A DNA stretch of 64,000 nucleotides from assembly GCF_039613825.1 (NCBI RefSeq), contig NZ_CP154826.1:1054001-1118000 (forward strand). The letters are read 5' to 3'. The notes beneath the pieces are model-generated. The model was not told where the DNA came from. It was given only the letters and a program-made list of their open reading frames with translations, and made no database searches. This DNA is from Diaminobutyricibacter sp. McL0608 (GTDB lineage: Bacteria; Actinomycetota; Actinomycetes; Actinomycetales; Microbacteriaceae). The position numbers were made by a program, and so were the translations under genes. Shown piece after piece: positions 25,253 to 34,360 of this stretch (positions are counted from its first letter, which is position 1; every line of letters begins with the position of its first letter).

Positions 25253-28085
25253 GGCAGAGCGGTGGCTTGATCTTCAGGACGTTCTTGTGGTCGCCGGTCG
25301 GCTGCACGATGCATCCCTCCGCCAGCAGAGCGTCGCAGATCCGAGCGGCCTCCGCTCCTGCGGGTTCGAGGGTCACCGGGTCCCGCACGAGTTCGACCCC
25401 GAGGTAGAGACCGAGTCCGTGCACGGCTCCGATGATCGGGAACCGCCTAGCGAGCTCCTCGAGACGTCCGGCGAGATGAGCGCCGACGACGCGGGCGTTC
25501 TCCTGCAGGTGCTCGTCGCGCATGATGTCGAGCACGGTGAGCCCGACCCGAGCGCTCACCGGGCTGCCGCCCGCTGACGAGAAGAAGCTGCCCTCGGCGG
25601 CGAAACGGTCTGCGATCGCCCGCGTCGTGATGACGGCGCCGAGGGGATGCCCGTTGCCCATCGCCTTCGCGACGGTGATGATGTCGGGGACCACACCCTG
25701 CTGTTCGCTGCCCCAGAAGTACTCGCCGAGGCGTCCGTAGCCGACCTGCACTTCGTCGGCGATGCAGAGCCCGCCTCGACGCCGGACGAGCTCGAACGCG
25801 CCGGCGAGATAGCCGTCGGGCAGCATCACGCCGCCGGCGTTGCCGAAGACGGGCTCGGCGATGAAACCGGCGAGGCCGACGCCCGCGTCGTCGAGCGCTT
25901 CGAGGTCGGACGCGAGGTCGGCCAGGTAGCCGGTCGCGGCGTCCGCGCCACGATACTTTCCGCGGTAGCTGTGCGGGGGTTCCACGAGGCGGACCCAGTC
26001 CGGCCGGGTCTCGAGGGCGCGTGGATTGTCTCCGATCGAGGAGGAGACGGCGTCCGCTCCGACGGTCCAGCCGTGGTACGCCTCGCGGACGGCCATGATC
26101 GTGCGCCGGCCGGTGACGGTCTGGGCCAGGCGGAGGGCCAGGTCGACGGCCTCGCTGCCGCTGTTCACCAGGAAGACGGTGTCGAGTGGGTCCGGAGCCA
26201 GCTCGGCGAGCCGAGAGGTGAAGGCGGAGAGCTCCTCGTAATGGAACCGTGAGTTCGTGTTGAGCAGCGCCCACTGGTCCCGCACCGCGCTGACCAGTCG
26301 CGGGTGCGCGTGGCCTACGGCGGTCACATTGTTGACCATGTCGACATAGGTCTGGCCGCGGGTGTCGATGAGGTGATGGCGCCAGCCGCGCTCGATGAGA
26401 GGCGGATGCACGTAGTAGTGCTCCTGCACGCGGGCGAAGGTCGCGTCACGGCGCCCGAGCAGCGCATCCGGGTCGACGATGGTGGCGGCGAGTCCGATTC
26501 CGAAGAGCATGGACGGATCCGGGCTGAGTCGACGCCACGAATCCTCGGCACCGGGTCGCACGAACGGTGGCGGGCGGTGACCGGCGACACGGGACAGCTG
26601 AACGGTCAGTGTCTCCGTTACCCCGATCGGGTCGCCTGCGGCCACGCGGCGAGGCACGGCGCCCGATGCGATCAGCCCGTCGAGCCAGACGTCCATCCCT
26701 TCGGCGGAGAGCACCCGCGCGTCGCCCTCCTGTCGGAGCAGGCCGGCGACGGGGGCCTGCACCACGGTGCCGGCGGGGACGCGCGCCGTCACGGCCAGGG
26801 CGAAGGTCGGTGTGGGGAGGGCGGATTCGGGAACGGAGCGGGTGAGCCGGAACTCGCCGTAGCGCGTGACGGCGGCGCCGGTCGAGCGCCCGACCTCCTT
26901 CAGCAGCCCGTCTTCGATGCCGGGCTCCAGCCAGCGACCGTCGTCGAGGAGATGGCTGGTCACCGACAGGTCGAGCACATTCGCCTCATCGAGGTCGCCA
27001 CCGAAGATGCGGTCGAGTGCCACCGACGACCTGCTCGCTGGGTCGTGCTGCTGCAGCCTCCACCGGATGAGCGACTCCGCCTCGTCAGGATCGATCCGCC
27101 GGGCGACGGCGAAGACCAGCCATTCGTGGGCCCGGTTCTCGTCCGCATAGGTGTTGTCGGCATCCACCGCGACCTGCTGCTCGCCACTGACGACGAGCAC
27201 GGCTGCCCGGAGGACGACGAGCGGCCACAGCGCCGCGATCTCCGCGTCGGTGAGGGGCACGTGAGCGGCGAAAGCGTCGATCGTCTCCAGCACCCGGAGT
27301 GGATCGGTCGGGACGTGATGCAGTGCTGACGCGACGGCGACGGCCAGCTCGGCGACGAGCCAGCCGCGGGACACATCGCCGAAGTCGATGACGCCGGCCG
27401 GCGCATCCGGATCGCTCAGATCGACGACGATGTTGTCGTCCGTGACGTCGCCGTGGATGACACCGGTGCGCAGTGAGTCGCGCAGGGGCGCGAGCCGGCC
27501 AAGCGCGGCCCGCGTCGTCTCTTCGACCTGGCGGCGCCGTGCCGGGTGGGCGACGTGCCCGGCCAGCTGCTCGACGACCTCCCCAGCGATCCGAAGGTCC
27601 CATTGCGTCGAGCGCTCGGTGCCCGGGTGGTCGAGGTCCGCGAGGCCGGCTGCGACGCGCCCGGCGATGTCTCCGAGTGCGCGGAGCTGCGCATCGGAGA
27701 GGTCGCCTTCGCCGGTCAGGGGCGAGCCATCGACATAGGTGAGCAGCCGGGCGATGATCGACTGTCCGTGGAGTTCGACGCGCTGCAGGTCGGCGCCGTC
27801 GAGTCCGGGGACCGCGTGCGGTGCCGTCACTCCGCGATCGTGGAGCGCCCCCATCGCGAGATTCTGGGCGATGAGTTCGTCGGCGTCGAAAGCCGGGTTG
27901 GCGATCTTGAGAACGTAGCGGCCCTCTGCCGCGTCGATGCGGAAGTTGCGATCCTGCTGGCTCCCCAGTTCCCTCACATCGCCGCTCACACCGAAGCGCT
28001 CGCCGGCGATCGCCACAGCCTCGTGGGGGCTGACCGAGGGTCGCGGCAGGGCGGAACGCTGCGCGAGGAAGTCGAAGTTCGGCAC
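25194..28085 (-). CDS. Kinase - M23-like - class III aminotransferase-fold phospho-lyase fusion
   Basis: 963 residues from GTG 28085 (GAGAG upstream). Three parts are visible. Residues 1-345 are an aminoglycoside-phosphotransferase/HYKK-type kinase with HGDVTDDN (211-218) and IDFGD (233-237). About 430-500 is a degenerate M23-like beta domain without the metal His motif. From 530 to the end is a class III PLP enzyme with NSGSEAVDLAL, ADEVQVGYGRLGEYFWG and PLP Lys 807 in ITVAKAMGNGHPLGA. The PLP part resembles human ethanolamine-phosphate and phosphohydroxylysine phospho-lyases more than transaminases. Kinase plus phospho-lyase in one chain suggests phosphorylation of a hydroxy-amine (hydroxylysine or ethanolamine type) and elimination of phosphate and ammonia. 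The substrate is not decided. It overlaps lysG tail to tail and is divergent from an SDR. Confidence 0.87.
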   Translation of the reverse strand: MPNFDFLAQRSALPRPSVSPHEAVAIAGERFGVSGDVRELGSQQDRNFRIDAAEGRYVLKIANPAFDADELIAQNLAMGALHDRGVTAPHAVPGLDGADLQRVELHGQSIIARLLTYVDGSPLTGEGDLSDAQLRALGDIAGRVAAGLADLDHPGTERSTQWDLRIAGEVVEQLAGHVAHPARRRQVEETTRAALGRLAPLRDSLRTGVIHGDVTDDNIVVDLSDPDAPAGVIDFGDVSRGWLVAELAVAVASALHHVPTDPLRVLETIDAFAAHVPLTDAEIAALWPLVVLRAAVLVVSGEQQVAVDADNTYADENRAHEWLVFAVARRIDPDEAESLIRWRLQQHDPASRSSVALDRIFGGDLDEANVLDLSVTSHLLDDGRWLEPGIEDGLLKEVGRSTGAAVTRYGEFRLTRSVPESALPTPTFALAVTARVPAGTVVQAPVAGLLRQEGDARVLSAEGMDVWLDGLIASGAVPRRVAAGDPIGVTETLTVQLSRVAGHRPPPFVRPGAEDSWRRLSPDPSMLFGIGLAATIVDPDALLGRRDATFARVQEHYYVHPPLIERGWRHHLIDTRGQTYVDMVNNVTAVGHAHPRLVSAVRDQWALLNTNSRFHYEELSAFTSRLAELAPDPLDTVFLVNSGSEAVDLALRLAQTVTGRRTIMAVREAYHGWTVGADAVSSSIGDNPRALETRPDWVRLVEPPHSYRGKYRGADAATGYLADLASDLEALDDAGVGLAGFIAEPVFGNAGGVMLPDGYLAGAFELVRRRGGLCIADEVQVGYGRLGEYFWGSEQQGVVPDIITVAKAMGNGHPLGAVITTRAIADRFAAEGSFFSSAGGSPVSARVGLTVLDIMRDEHLQENARVVGAHLAGRLEELARRFPIIGAVHGLGLYLGVELVRDPVTLEPAGAEAARICDALLAEGCIVQPTGDHKNVLKIKPPLCLTIEAADFFADALERVLAD

Positions 28086-28141
28086 GGTTCTCTCATCGTC
28101 TGTCGGGTCGGTCACGTGGGGCACCGACCAGTATGATCTAC

Positions 28142-28169
28142 GTCTTGTCACTCCATCCAACTGCAAGAC
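28142..28169. promoter_or_regulatory. Inverted repeat between the kinase-lyase fusion and the SDR
   Basis: GTCTTG (28142-28147) and CAAGAC (28164-28169) form a perfect 6-bp dyad with a 16-bp spacer, 20 nt before the SDR start. TATGAT (28132-28137) just upstream is a good -10 for the SDR and overlaps a CATACT-type -10 on the other strand. A shared regulator site is plausible; no regulator gene is adjacent. Confidence 0.45.
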
Positions 28170-28188
28170 AGCACTCACGGAGGCCGCG

Positions 28189-29097
28189 ATGAACGACCAG
28201 AATCTTCCGCTGCTCGGGCGCGGCGCCATCGTCACGGGCGTCTCCCGGCGTCGCGGCATCGGCTTCGCCGTCGCCCGCCGTCTCGCCGAACTCGGTGCCG
28301 ACCTGTTCGTGCACCACTTTTCGCCGCACGACGCCGAGCTGCCCTGGGGGGCCGACGACCTCGAGGCCGTCTTCGCCGAACTGCGTGCCGCACAGCATGC
28401 GGGGGCCCGCTTCGGGCAGCTGGGTGCGGATCTGGCCGAAGCGGAGTCGGCGGACCGAATCATCCGGGCCGCGCGCGACGCGATCGGCACTCCGCGCATC
28501 CTCGTCTGCAATCAGGCGCGCAGCGGCGGCGACGGGTCGATCTTCGACATGGCGGCCGAACGCCTCGACGGGCACTGGTCGGTCAACGCACGGGCGACCC
28601 TTCTGCTCACCCGCTCCTTCGCGGAGGCATTCGCCAGCGCTGCGGGGCTCGCGAGGGACGAGGCCGCCCGTCCGGAGCAGTCGGACCCGACCGCTCCGGG
28701 GGTGCGCCAGGCGACGGACTGGCCCTTCGACGAATTCCGAACGGGCCGCGTGTTCTGGATGACGTCGGGCCAGCAGGACGGACCCATGCCGGGTGAGGTC
28801 GCGTACGCGACGAGCAAGGCGGCGCTCGCCGGGCTCACCCCCACCGTGGCCAGCGAACTGCTCACCCGGGGCATCCTGCTGAACACGATCAATCCCGGCC
28901 CGGTCAACACCGGCTATCTCGACCCGGAGACGACCGATCGTCCGCTGAAGGACATGCAGGAGCGGCTGCGCACCCTTCCTTTCGGGCGCTTCGGGACTCC
29001 GGAGGACCCCGCCAGGCTGATCGGCTGGCTCGCCACGGACGACGGACGGTGGGTGGTCGGGCAGGTGATCACAAGCGACGGCGGATTTCGGCTCTGA
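28189..29097 (+). CDS. Short-chain dehydrogenase/reductase
   Basis: 302 residues from ATG 28189 (GGAGG six bases upstream). Rossmann fold with the NAD(P)-binding G-x3-G-x-G written as GVSRRRGIGFAVARRL and an active-site YATSK preceded by S in WMTSGQQDG. The INPGPVNTGYL segment closes the cofactor site. It is longer than typical SDRs because of an insertion at about 140-190. Divergence from the kinase-phospho-lyase fusion suggests a step acting on the aldehyde or keto product of that enzyme, but this is inference. Confidence 0.85.
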   Translation: MNDQNLPLLGRGAIVTGVSRRRGIGFAVARRLAELGADLFVHHFSPHDAELPWGADDLEAVFAELRAAQHAGARFGQLGADLAEAESADRIIRAARDAIGTPRILVCNQARSGGDGSIFDMAAERLDGHWSVNARATLLLTRSFAEAFASAAGLARDEAARPEQSDPTAPGVRQATDWPFDEFRTGRVFWMTSGQQDGPMPGEVAYATSKAALAGLTPTVASELLTRGILLNTINPGPVNTGYLDPETTDRPLKDMQERLRTLPFGRFGTPEDPARLIGWLATDDGRWVVGQVITSDGGFRL

Positions 29098-29169
29098 CGG
29101 CGCACATCTTCTGACGCGGAGGCGTACGTTGCCAGCCAACGTTCGGCCTCGCGTGCTTAGGATCGCTCT

Positions 29170-29541
29170 GTGAAGAACCCGGGTACGGTCGCGCTCGCGG
29201 CTGTGATCGATGTAGCCGGGGTCGTGCTCTTCGTGCTCATCGGCCGGTCGAGCCACGCCGAAGACCTCAACTCGATCGGAACGCTCGACACGCTCTGGCC
29301 GTTCCTCGCCGGGCTGGCCCTCGGCTGGGCGCTCACCTTCGCGTGGCTGCGCCCGCTCGCGGTCCTCTGGCCCGGCATGCCGATCTGGATCATCACCGTC
29401 GCCGCCGGGATGCTGTTCCGCGCGTCGGCGGGGCAGGGTGTCGACTTCTCGTTCGTCGTCGTCGCGATTGTCGTCCTCGGAATCTTCCTCGTCGGCTGGC
29501 GCCTGATCGCGATGCCGATCGCACGCCGCAGGGTCGCCTGA
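29170..29541 (+). CDS. DUF3054 membrane protein
   Basis: 123 residues with four membrane helices (about 8-25, 42-62, 68-88, 95-115). The FLAGLALGWAL segment and the block LWPGMPIWIITVAAGMLFR are characteristic of DUF3054, a widespread actinobacterial family of unknown function. It starts at GTG 29170. TAGGAT (29158-29163) ends 6 nt before it and there is no Shine-Dalgarno, so a leaderless transcript is likely. It converges with the peptidase gene. Confidence 0.85.
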   Translation: MKNPGTVALAAVIDVAGVVLFVLIGRSSHAEDLNSIGTLDTLWPFLAGLALGWALTFAWLRPLAVLWPGMPIWIITVAAGMLFRASAGQGVDFSFVVVAIVVLGIFLVGWRLIAMPIARRRVA

Positions 29542-29550
29542 ACAGCCGCC

Positions 29551-30663
29551 CTATTCGACGAGCTGCAGTTCCCGGCTCGTGTCGTTCAGTCGCCGTCCGC
29601 CGTCGGCCGTGGCGACGACGATGTCCTCGATGCGCACCCCGAACCGCTCAGGCAGATAGATCCCCGGCTCGATCGAGAAGCACATCCCCGCTTCGATCGG
29701 ATGCTCCTCTCCCTCGACCATGTAGGGCGGCTCGTGCGTCGTGAGGCCGATGCCGTGACCGACGCGATGGATGAACCGGTCGCCGTAGCCGGCATCCGTG
29801 ATGACCCGACGGGCCACCCGGTCGATCTCCTGGCAGGGCACCCCCACCGCGACCGCCTCGAACGCCTCCTGCTGCGCCTGCCGCACGATCTCGAAGACCT
29901 GCCGCTCCTCCGGTGTCGGCTCGCCGACGTGGACGGTTCGTGTGGTGTCCGATCCGTAGCCGTCCTTGAGACCGCCGAAGTCGAGCACCACCATGTCGCC
30001 GTCCACGATGGTGCGGTCGCCGGCCTCGTGGTGCGGGTTCGCGCCGTTGGGGCCCGACCCGACGACCGTGAAATCGACCTGCGAATGGCCGTGCTCGCGC
30101 AGCAGCGCGGCCAGGTCGGCGGCCACGTCGTTCTCGGTGCGCCCGGCGAAGCGGACGTGGATGATCTGCTCGAACGTCGCATCCGCCGCCGCACCGGCCG
30201 CCGCGAGCCGCTCGATCTCGTCGTCGCCTTTCACCGCGCGCAGCATGGGGAGCGCCTTGCTCATCGCCGTGAACCGAGCGCGCGGGAGCTTCTCCTGGAG
30301 ACCGAGCAGGTGCATCGCCCAGGTCGAGTCCGACATGCCGTAGCGGCCGTCGGGGGAGAGCAGCTTCGCGGTGGGCACATACTCATCCGTGCCGTCCGAC
30401 CAGTCGACGAGACTGACCGCTCGCGCACCGAGGGCCGCTTCGGCACTGTCGTGCTCGAGGATCGGCACGACCATGCTCGGCGGGCCGTCGGCGGGGATGA
30501 CGAGCAGCGTGATCCGCTCGGTCGTCGCGACGGGGAGGTAGTCGATGAAGTAGGACAGGTCGGGACCGGGAGCGACCAGGAGCCCGTCCAGTCCGGCCTC
30601 CCTCGCGTGGGCGGCGCCGCGCTCCAGGCGGGCGGCGTAGTCGTCGGCGGTGAACTGCCTCAT
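29551..30663 (-). CDS. M24-family Xaa-Pro peptidase (PepQ/PepP-like)
   Basis: 370 residues. N-terminal creatinase-like domain (1-130), then the pita-bread catalytic domain with all five metal ligands in order: Asp in MVVLDFGG, Asp in GSDTTRT, His in VGHGIGL, Glu in FSIEPGIY and Glu in VRIEDIV. It removes N-terminal residues next to proline or cleaves X-Pro dipeptides with Mn or Co. It lies 24 bp downstream of the acyl-CoA dehydrogenase-like gene on the same strand and may be cotranscribed with it. Confidence 0.92.
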   Translation of the reverse strand: MRQFTADDYAARLERGAAHAREAGLDGLLVAPGPDLSYFIDYLPVATTERITLLVIPADGPPSMVVPILEHDSAEAALGARAVSLVDWSDGTDEYVPTAKLLSPDGRYGMSDSTWAMHLLGLQEKLPRARFTAMSKALPMLRAVKGDDEIERLAAAGAAADATFEQIIHVRFAGRTENDVAADLAALLREHGHSQVDFTVVGSGPNGANPHHEAGDRTIVDGDMVVLDFGGLKDGYGSDTTRTVHVGEPTPEERQVFEIVRQAQQEAFEAVAVGVPCQEIDRVARRVITDAGYGDRFIHRVGHGIGLTTHEPPYMVEGEEHPIEAGMCFSIEPGIYLPERFGVRIEDIVVATADGGRRLNDTSRELQLVE

Positions 30664-30687
30664 CGTGCTCTCCTCTCCTTCGACGAG

Positions 30688-31860
30688 CTAATCCTCGAGC
30701 GGGCCGAGGTACGCGTTGGCCACCGTCGAGTGGGCCGACTCGGCGTCGGACGGGTGGAAGATCCCGGCCAGCACATCGCGATACAGCCGGCCCATTTCAC
30801 TGCTCGCGAAATAGGTGGAACCGCCGCTCACCCGCACGGCCTGGTCGACCACGTGCCGCGCCGTCTCGGTCGCCCGGATCTTCAGGCCGACGAGCCGGGG
30901 GAACCACAGCCCGCCGTGGTCGACGCGCTCGTCGACGTCTCGGGCGAGCGAATCGAGCTGAGGATAGAGCGCGTCCTGCGCTATCGCCGCATCTGCGATG
31001 CGCCACCGGATGTCCGGGTCCTGCGCGTAGGTTCGTCCGTCGTTCTTGAGGGAGGTCCGGCGGCGTGCGGCCGCGATGCCGAGTTCCAGGGCGCGAGCGC
31101 CGATTCCGGTGTACACGGCCGCGAGGAGGATCTCGAAATTGGCGAAGATCGCGAAGACGAGGGAATCGGCGTTCGGTCCGGGCTCGAGCCTGCGGACGAT
31201 CCGGTCGGACGGAGCCAGGGCGCCGTCGAGCACGGTCGTGTTGCTCTGGCTCGCCCGCATGCCGATGGTGTCCCAGTCCTCCTTCACCGCGAACCCGCCA
31301 CCCCCGCGCGGGACGAACCCATAGACGATCTTCGGCGCGTCGGCGCTGGTCGTATCGAGTCCCATCGTGCCGAGCCGGGTCCAGACGGGCGAGAGGGAGG
31401 TGAAGATCTTGGTGCCGAAGAAGCGGTACCCGCCGTCCGGCTCCGGCCGCGCGTCCGTCGTCGAGCCGAACAGCACCAGGTCGTTGCCCGCCTCGCTCAA
31501 CCCGAAGGCGAAGATCTCGCCGGCCCCGGCCTCGCGGAGGACGAAGGCGAGCGACTCGTCGCCTCGATCACGGAGCACCTTGGCAACGCCGGTCCAGACC
31601 AGGTGCATGTTGACCGCGAGCGCGGTCGCCGGGGCGGCCGACGCCAGGCGCAGCTGCTCGCGCGCGGTGCGTTCGAGGCTGAAGCCCAGCCCGCCGAACT
31701 CGACGGGAACGAGAGCTCGCAGGTAGCCGAGCGCCACCAGCTCGGCGAGATCCTCATCGAAGAAGGTGTTCTCGCGGTCGTGACCTGCCGCGCGCGAACG
31801 GATGCGCTGGATCACGTCGTCGGTCAGCAGCGGTTCGGGGGAGTGCGTGCTCTCGGTCAC
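30688..31860 (-). CDS. Acyl-CoA dehydrogenase-fold flavoprotein
   Basis: 390 residues with the acyl-CoA dehydrogenase layout: helical N-terminal domain (1-120), central beta domain with the FAD-side motif IFAFGLSEAGND and FGTKIFTS, and a C-terminal helical domain ending GGSTYFASSEMGRLYRDVLA. The C-terminal block resembles both true dehydrogenases and the DszC/SfnC group of FMNH2-dependent oxygenases, so the reaction is open. The downstream neighbour is an M24 peptidase. No CoA-specific partner is adjacent. Confidence 0.82.
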   Translation of the reverse strand: MTESTHSPEPLLTDDVIQRIRSRAAGHDRENTFFDEDLAELVALGYLRALVPVEFGGLGFSLERTAREQLRLASAAPATALAVNMHLVWTGVAKVLRDRGDESLAFVLREAGAGEIFAFGLSEAGNDLVLFGSTTDARPEPDGGYRFFGTKIFTSLSPVWTRLGTMGLDTTSADAPKIVYGFVPRGGGGFAVKEDWDTIGMRASQSNTTVLDGALAPSDRIVRRLEPGPNADSLVFAIFANFEILLAAVYTGIGARALELGIAAARRRTSLKNDGRTYAQDPDIRWRIADAAIAQDALYPQLDSLARDVDERVDHGGLWFPRLVGLKIRATETARHVVDQAVRVSGGSTYFASSEMGRLYRDVLAGIFHPSDAESAHSTVANAYLGPLED

Positions 31861-31869
31861 GGTTCAAGC

Positions 31870-32727
31870 CTACGCAGCGGCGTCCTTCTTGCGCCCGATC
31901 CAGCGAGCGATCCACCACGCGATCGCGCCCAGGATCCCGAGAACCACGAGCCACGGGAGCGCCGCCCCCAGTGCGACCAGGAGTCCGTTGACGGTCGCGA
32001 CGAGCGCATCCCAGCCGGCGGCCAGCCCGCTCCAGAAAGTGGTCGGCGACGCCGCCGGCACTGTGCCCTTCGCGTGGAAGTCGACCGTGATGGTCGACAT
32101 GGCGACCTGGTCGGCAAGCGCCTTCTGCTGTGCCCGGAGGCTGTCCAGCTGCCCCTGGCGATCCGACAGCGTCGACTCGATGGTGATCAGGTCGGCCGTT
32201 GTCGTGGCCTTCGCCATCAAGGCGAGCAGACGGTCGACCGACGTCTGCAGTGCCGTGATGCGCCCGTCGATGTCTTTGGACTGTGCTGTGACATCCGTCG
32301 CGTTGAGGGTGGCCGTCTCGACGGTGCCCAGCCTCTTCAGGTCGGCGAGAGTCGCATCCAGGTTCGCTGAGGGGATGCGCAGCACGAGCGTCGCGCTCGG
32401 CTTCTGCGTGTCGGATCCCGGCTGCTCGGAGCTGTTGTCGATGCGTCCGCCGACGCCGAGGACGATCGCCGTCGCGCGGTCCGCGGCTGCGATCGGATCA
32501 GTGACGGTGAGCGACACCGATCCGGTGGTGACCACGTCACGATTCGTGGAGATGACGGTGTCGCTCTTCGCCGCAGGATCGGCGACGGCGCCCGACGCGT
32601 CCTCCGGTTTCGTCTGAGTCGTGCCGCCTTCTCCGCCCGAACTCGACGAACCGCTGCCCCCGGTGCATCCCGCCAGCAGCAGTGCGGCGACCGCCAGCAC
32701 TGCCGCGCCAGCCCATATGCGCTTCAT
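31870..32727 (-). CDS. DUF4349 lipoprotein
   Basis: 285 residues from ATG 32727. Lipoprotein signal (MKRIWAGAAVLAVAALLLAG then C) with lipobox LLAGC, a Ser/Gly linker, a DUF4349 domain (about 60-215) with a coiled coil (STLSDRQGQLDSLRAQQKAL) and a C-terminal membrane helix (WLVVLGILGAIAWWIARWIG) with a basic end. It would be anchored at both ends on the outer face of the membrane. Function is unknown. TACTCT ending 6 nt before the ATG, with no Shine-Dalgarno, suggests a leaderless mRNA. Confidence 0.88.
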   Translation of the reverse strand: MKRIWAGAAVLAVAALLLAGCTGGSGSSSSGGEGGTTQTKPEDASGAVADPAAKSDTVISTNRDVVTTGSVSLTVTDPIAAADRATAIVLGVGGRIDNSSEQPGSDTQKPSATLVLRIPSANLDATLADLKRLGTVETATLNATDVTAQSKDIDGRITALQTSVDRLLALMAKATTTADLITIESTLSDRQGQLDSLRAQQKALADQVAMSTITVDFHAKGTVPAASPTTFWSGLAAGWDALVATVNGLLVALGAALPWLVVLGILGAIAWWIARWIGRKKDAAA

Positions 32728-32823
32728 GGCATAAGAGTAGGAGCGGCGTGACGGCGGCGGGGTCACGGTCCGGCGACGATCCGGTCACGAAACGGTATCG
32801 TCGCACGGCGGCATAATGAGTGG

Positions 32824-33618
32824 ATGGGCTGGCTGACCGAGCGGACTCGCATGCTGTTCGGTGGCGGCGCCCCCATCCTGCATGTCGCCGGCGACGAGGG
32901 CGATGGCCCGGTCGTCGTGCTCGTCCACGGCATCGCCTCGTCATCCGTGACGTTCCAGAACCTCGTGCCGTTGCTGGAACCGACCCATCGGGTGATCTCG
33001 ATCGACATTCTCGGCTTCGGCCGCTCGCCGGTGCCGCCGGATGCCGGGTACACCATCGAAGAGCACGTCGCCTCCCTGCACGCGACACTCCGCTTGCTCA
33101 AGGTTCGCGACTTCGTGCTCGTCGGGCACTCGCTGGGGAGCATGATCGTCGGGCGCTACGCGGCCGAGCATCCGTCCGGGATCACCCGTCTGGTGCTGGT
33201 GGGCCCGCCGGTCTACGGGTCGCCCAACGAGATCAGCGATCGCCGCGTGCGCACCCGGGTGAGCGCCTACCTGCGCGCCTACGAGTTCCTCCGTGCGAAC
33301 AAGGACTTCACCATCTTCAATGCGTCGGTGCTCGCCAGGATGCTACCGATCAAGGGTGTTTTCGAGATCACGGAGAAGAACTGGGACCCTTTCGTCAAGT
33401 CGCTGGAGCACTGCATCGAATCTCAGACGATCGTCAGCGACCTGGCGCGGGTGCATGTTCCGGTCGAGGTGGTCTATGGGTCCCTGGACGCGTTCATCGC
33501 GCCGGGGAGCCTGTCGGTGATCGAGGCGATGCGCCACGTCGAGATGCACCGGGTCGAGGGGAACGACCACATCATCCGCAAGCGCATGGCGCGGGTCGTG
33601 GCGGTGGCGGTGGGGTGA
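32824..33618 (+). CDS. Alpha/beta hydrolase
   Basis: 264 residues with the full hydrolase-fold set: oxyanion HGIASS, nucleophile Ser in VGHSLGSM, acid in VVYGSLDAFI and His in EGNDHII. The substrate is unknown; esters, lactones or C-C bonds are all possible. CATAAT (32812-32817) ends 6 nt before the ATG and no Shine-Dalgarno is present, so the mRNA is probably leaderless. It is divergent from the DUF4349 lipoprotein (96-bp gap). Confidence 0.88.
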   Translation: MGWLTERTRMLFGGGAPILHVAGDEGDGPVVVLVHGIASSSVTFQNLVPLLEPTHRVISIDILGFGRSPVPPDAGYTIEEHVASLHATLRLLKVRDFVLVGHSLGSMIVGRYAAEHPSGITRLVLVGPPVYGSPNEISDRRVRTRVSAYLRAYEFLRANKDFTIFNASVLARMLPIKGVFEITEKNWDPFVKSLEHCIESQTIVSDLARVHVPVEVVYGSLDAFIAPGSLSVIEAMRHVEMHRVEGNDHIIRKRMARVVAVAVG

Positions 33619-33638
33619 CAGCGTCGCCGCTGGGGGCG

Positions 33639-34268
33639 TCAGCGGGTCGGATGCGGTGTCGTGGGCGTCCGCGCGAACGTGGGCTCCAGGGCCGCGATGG
33701 CTCCGAGGTAGGTGTCCGCGTCGAAATGGATGAAGATCGAGGACTGCACGATGTAGCCCTGGACCACGCCGACGTAGACCCATGAGTAGAGTTCGGCGGC
33801 ACGCGCTGCATCGTCCTCGGTGCTCCCGAGTTCGACGAGGTACCAGGTGCGGACGTAGTCGGAGAAGATCCGCTTGACGCGTTCGCCGATCGTGGCCAGG
33901 GTCGATCCGACGGCGGGTTCGACGGCTGCGTGTGCCCAGACCTGCACGAGAAGACCCAGGTCGCCGATCTCGTGCTCGAGCCCGTTCACCACGACCCGGA
34001 CGATCTCGCCGGGGGAGGGCATCGGCCTCTGGGTCTGAGCGGCTTCGAGTTCGCCGAACTGGACGTCGAGGACCTCGCCGATCGCCAGGGTGATCAGTTC
34101 GTCCTTGCTCTTGTAGTGGCCGTAGATGGCGCCGGCCGACAGGCCGCTCTCGGCGATGATGTCCGCGATCGAGGTGGCGGCGAACCCCTTGCGCGCGAAA
34201 CAGTGGAGTGCTGCCCTCGCGATCTCGTGGCGACGAGCCTCCCGATGCGCTTCGCTGACCTTCGGCAT
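33639..34268 (-). CDS. TetR-family regulator
   Basis: 209 residues. N-terminal TetR helix-turn-helix (RRHEIARAALHCFARKGFAA, then TSIADIIAESGLSAGAIYGH) and a ligand domain of about 150 residues. It is divergent from a membrane protein with an ABC-2/YhgE-type core. Two inverted copies of an AAGAACGARCATTCTT-type operator lie between the genes (34280-34346), so it very likely represses both itself and that gene. Confidence 0.92.
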   Translation of the reverse strand: MPKVSEAHREARRHEIARAALHCFARKGFAATSIADIIAESGLSAGAIYGHYKSKDELITLAIGEVLDVQFGELEAAQTQRPMPSPGEIVRVVVNGLEHEIGDLGLLVQVWAHAAVEPAVGSTLATIGERVKRIFSDYVRTWYLVELGSTEDDAARAAELYSWVYVGVVQGYIVQSSIFIHFDADTYLGAIAALEPTFARTPTTPHPTR

Positions 34269-34279
34269 GGTCCCACCTT

Positions 34280-34346
34280 AAAAAAGAATGCTCGTTCTTG
34301 ACAAGTCCGGTTCAGCGTATCACCATAAAGAACGAACATTCTTTTT
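34280..34346. promoter_or_regulatory. Two TetR operators around a -35 element
   Basis: Site 1 is AAGAATGCTCGTTCTT (34284-34299). Site 2 is AAGAACGAACATTCTT (34328-34343). Site 2 read on the other strand, or site 1 reversed, differs by a single base, so these are two copies of one operator in opposite orientation, about 44 bp apart; both are flanked by A or T runs. A consensus -35 TTGACA (34298-34303) begins within site 1, and the Shine-Dalgarno GGAG (34351-34354) follows site 2, so a repressor bound here would block the plus-strand promoter. Confidence 0.85.
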
Positions 34347-34360
34347 ATTTGGAGCGGATC

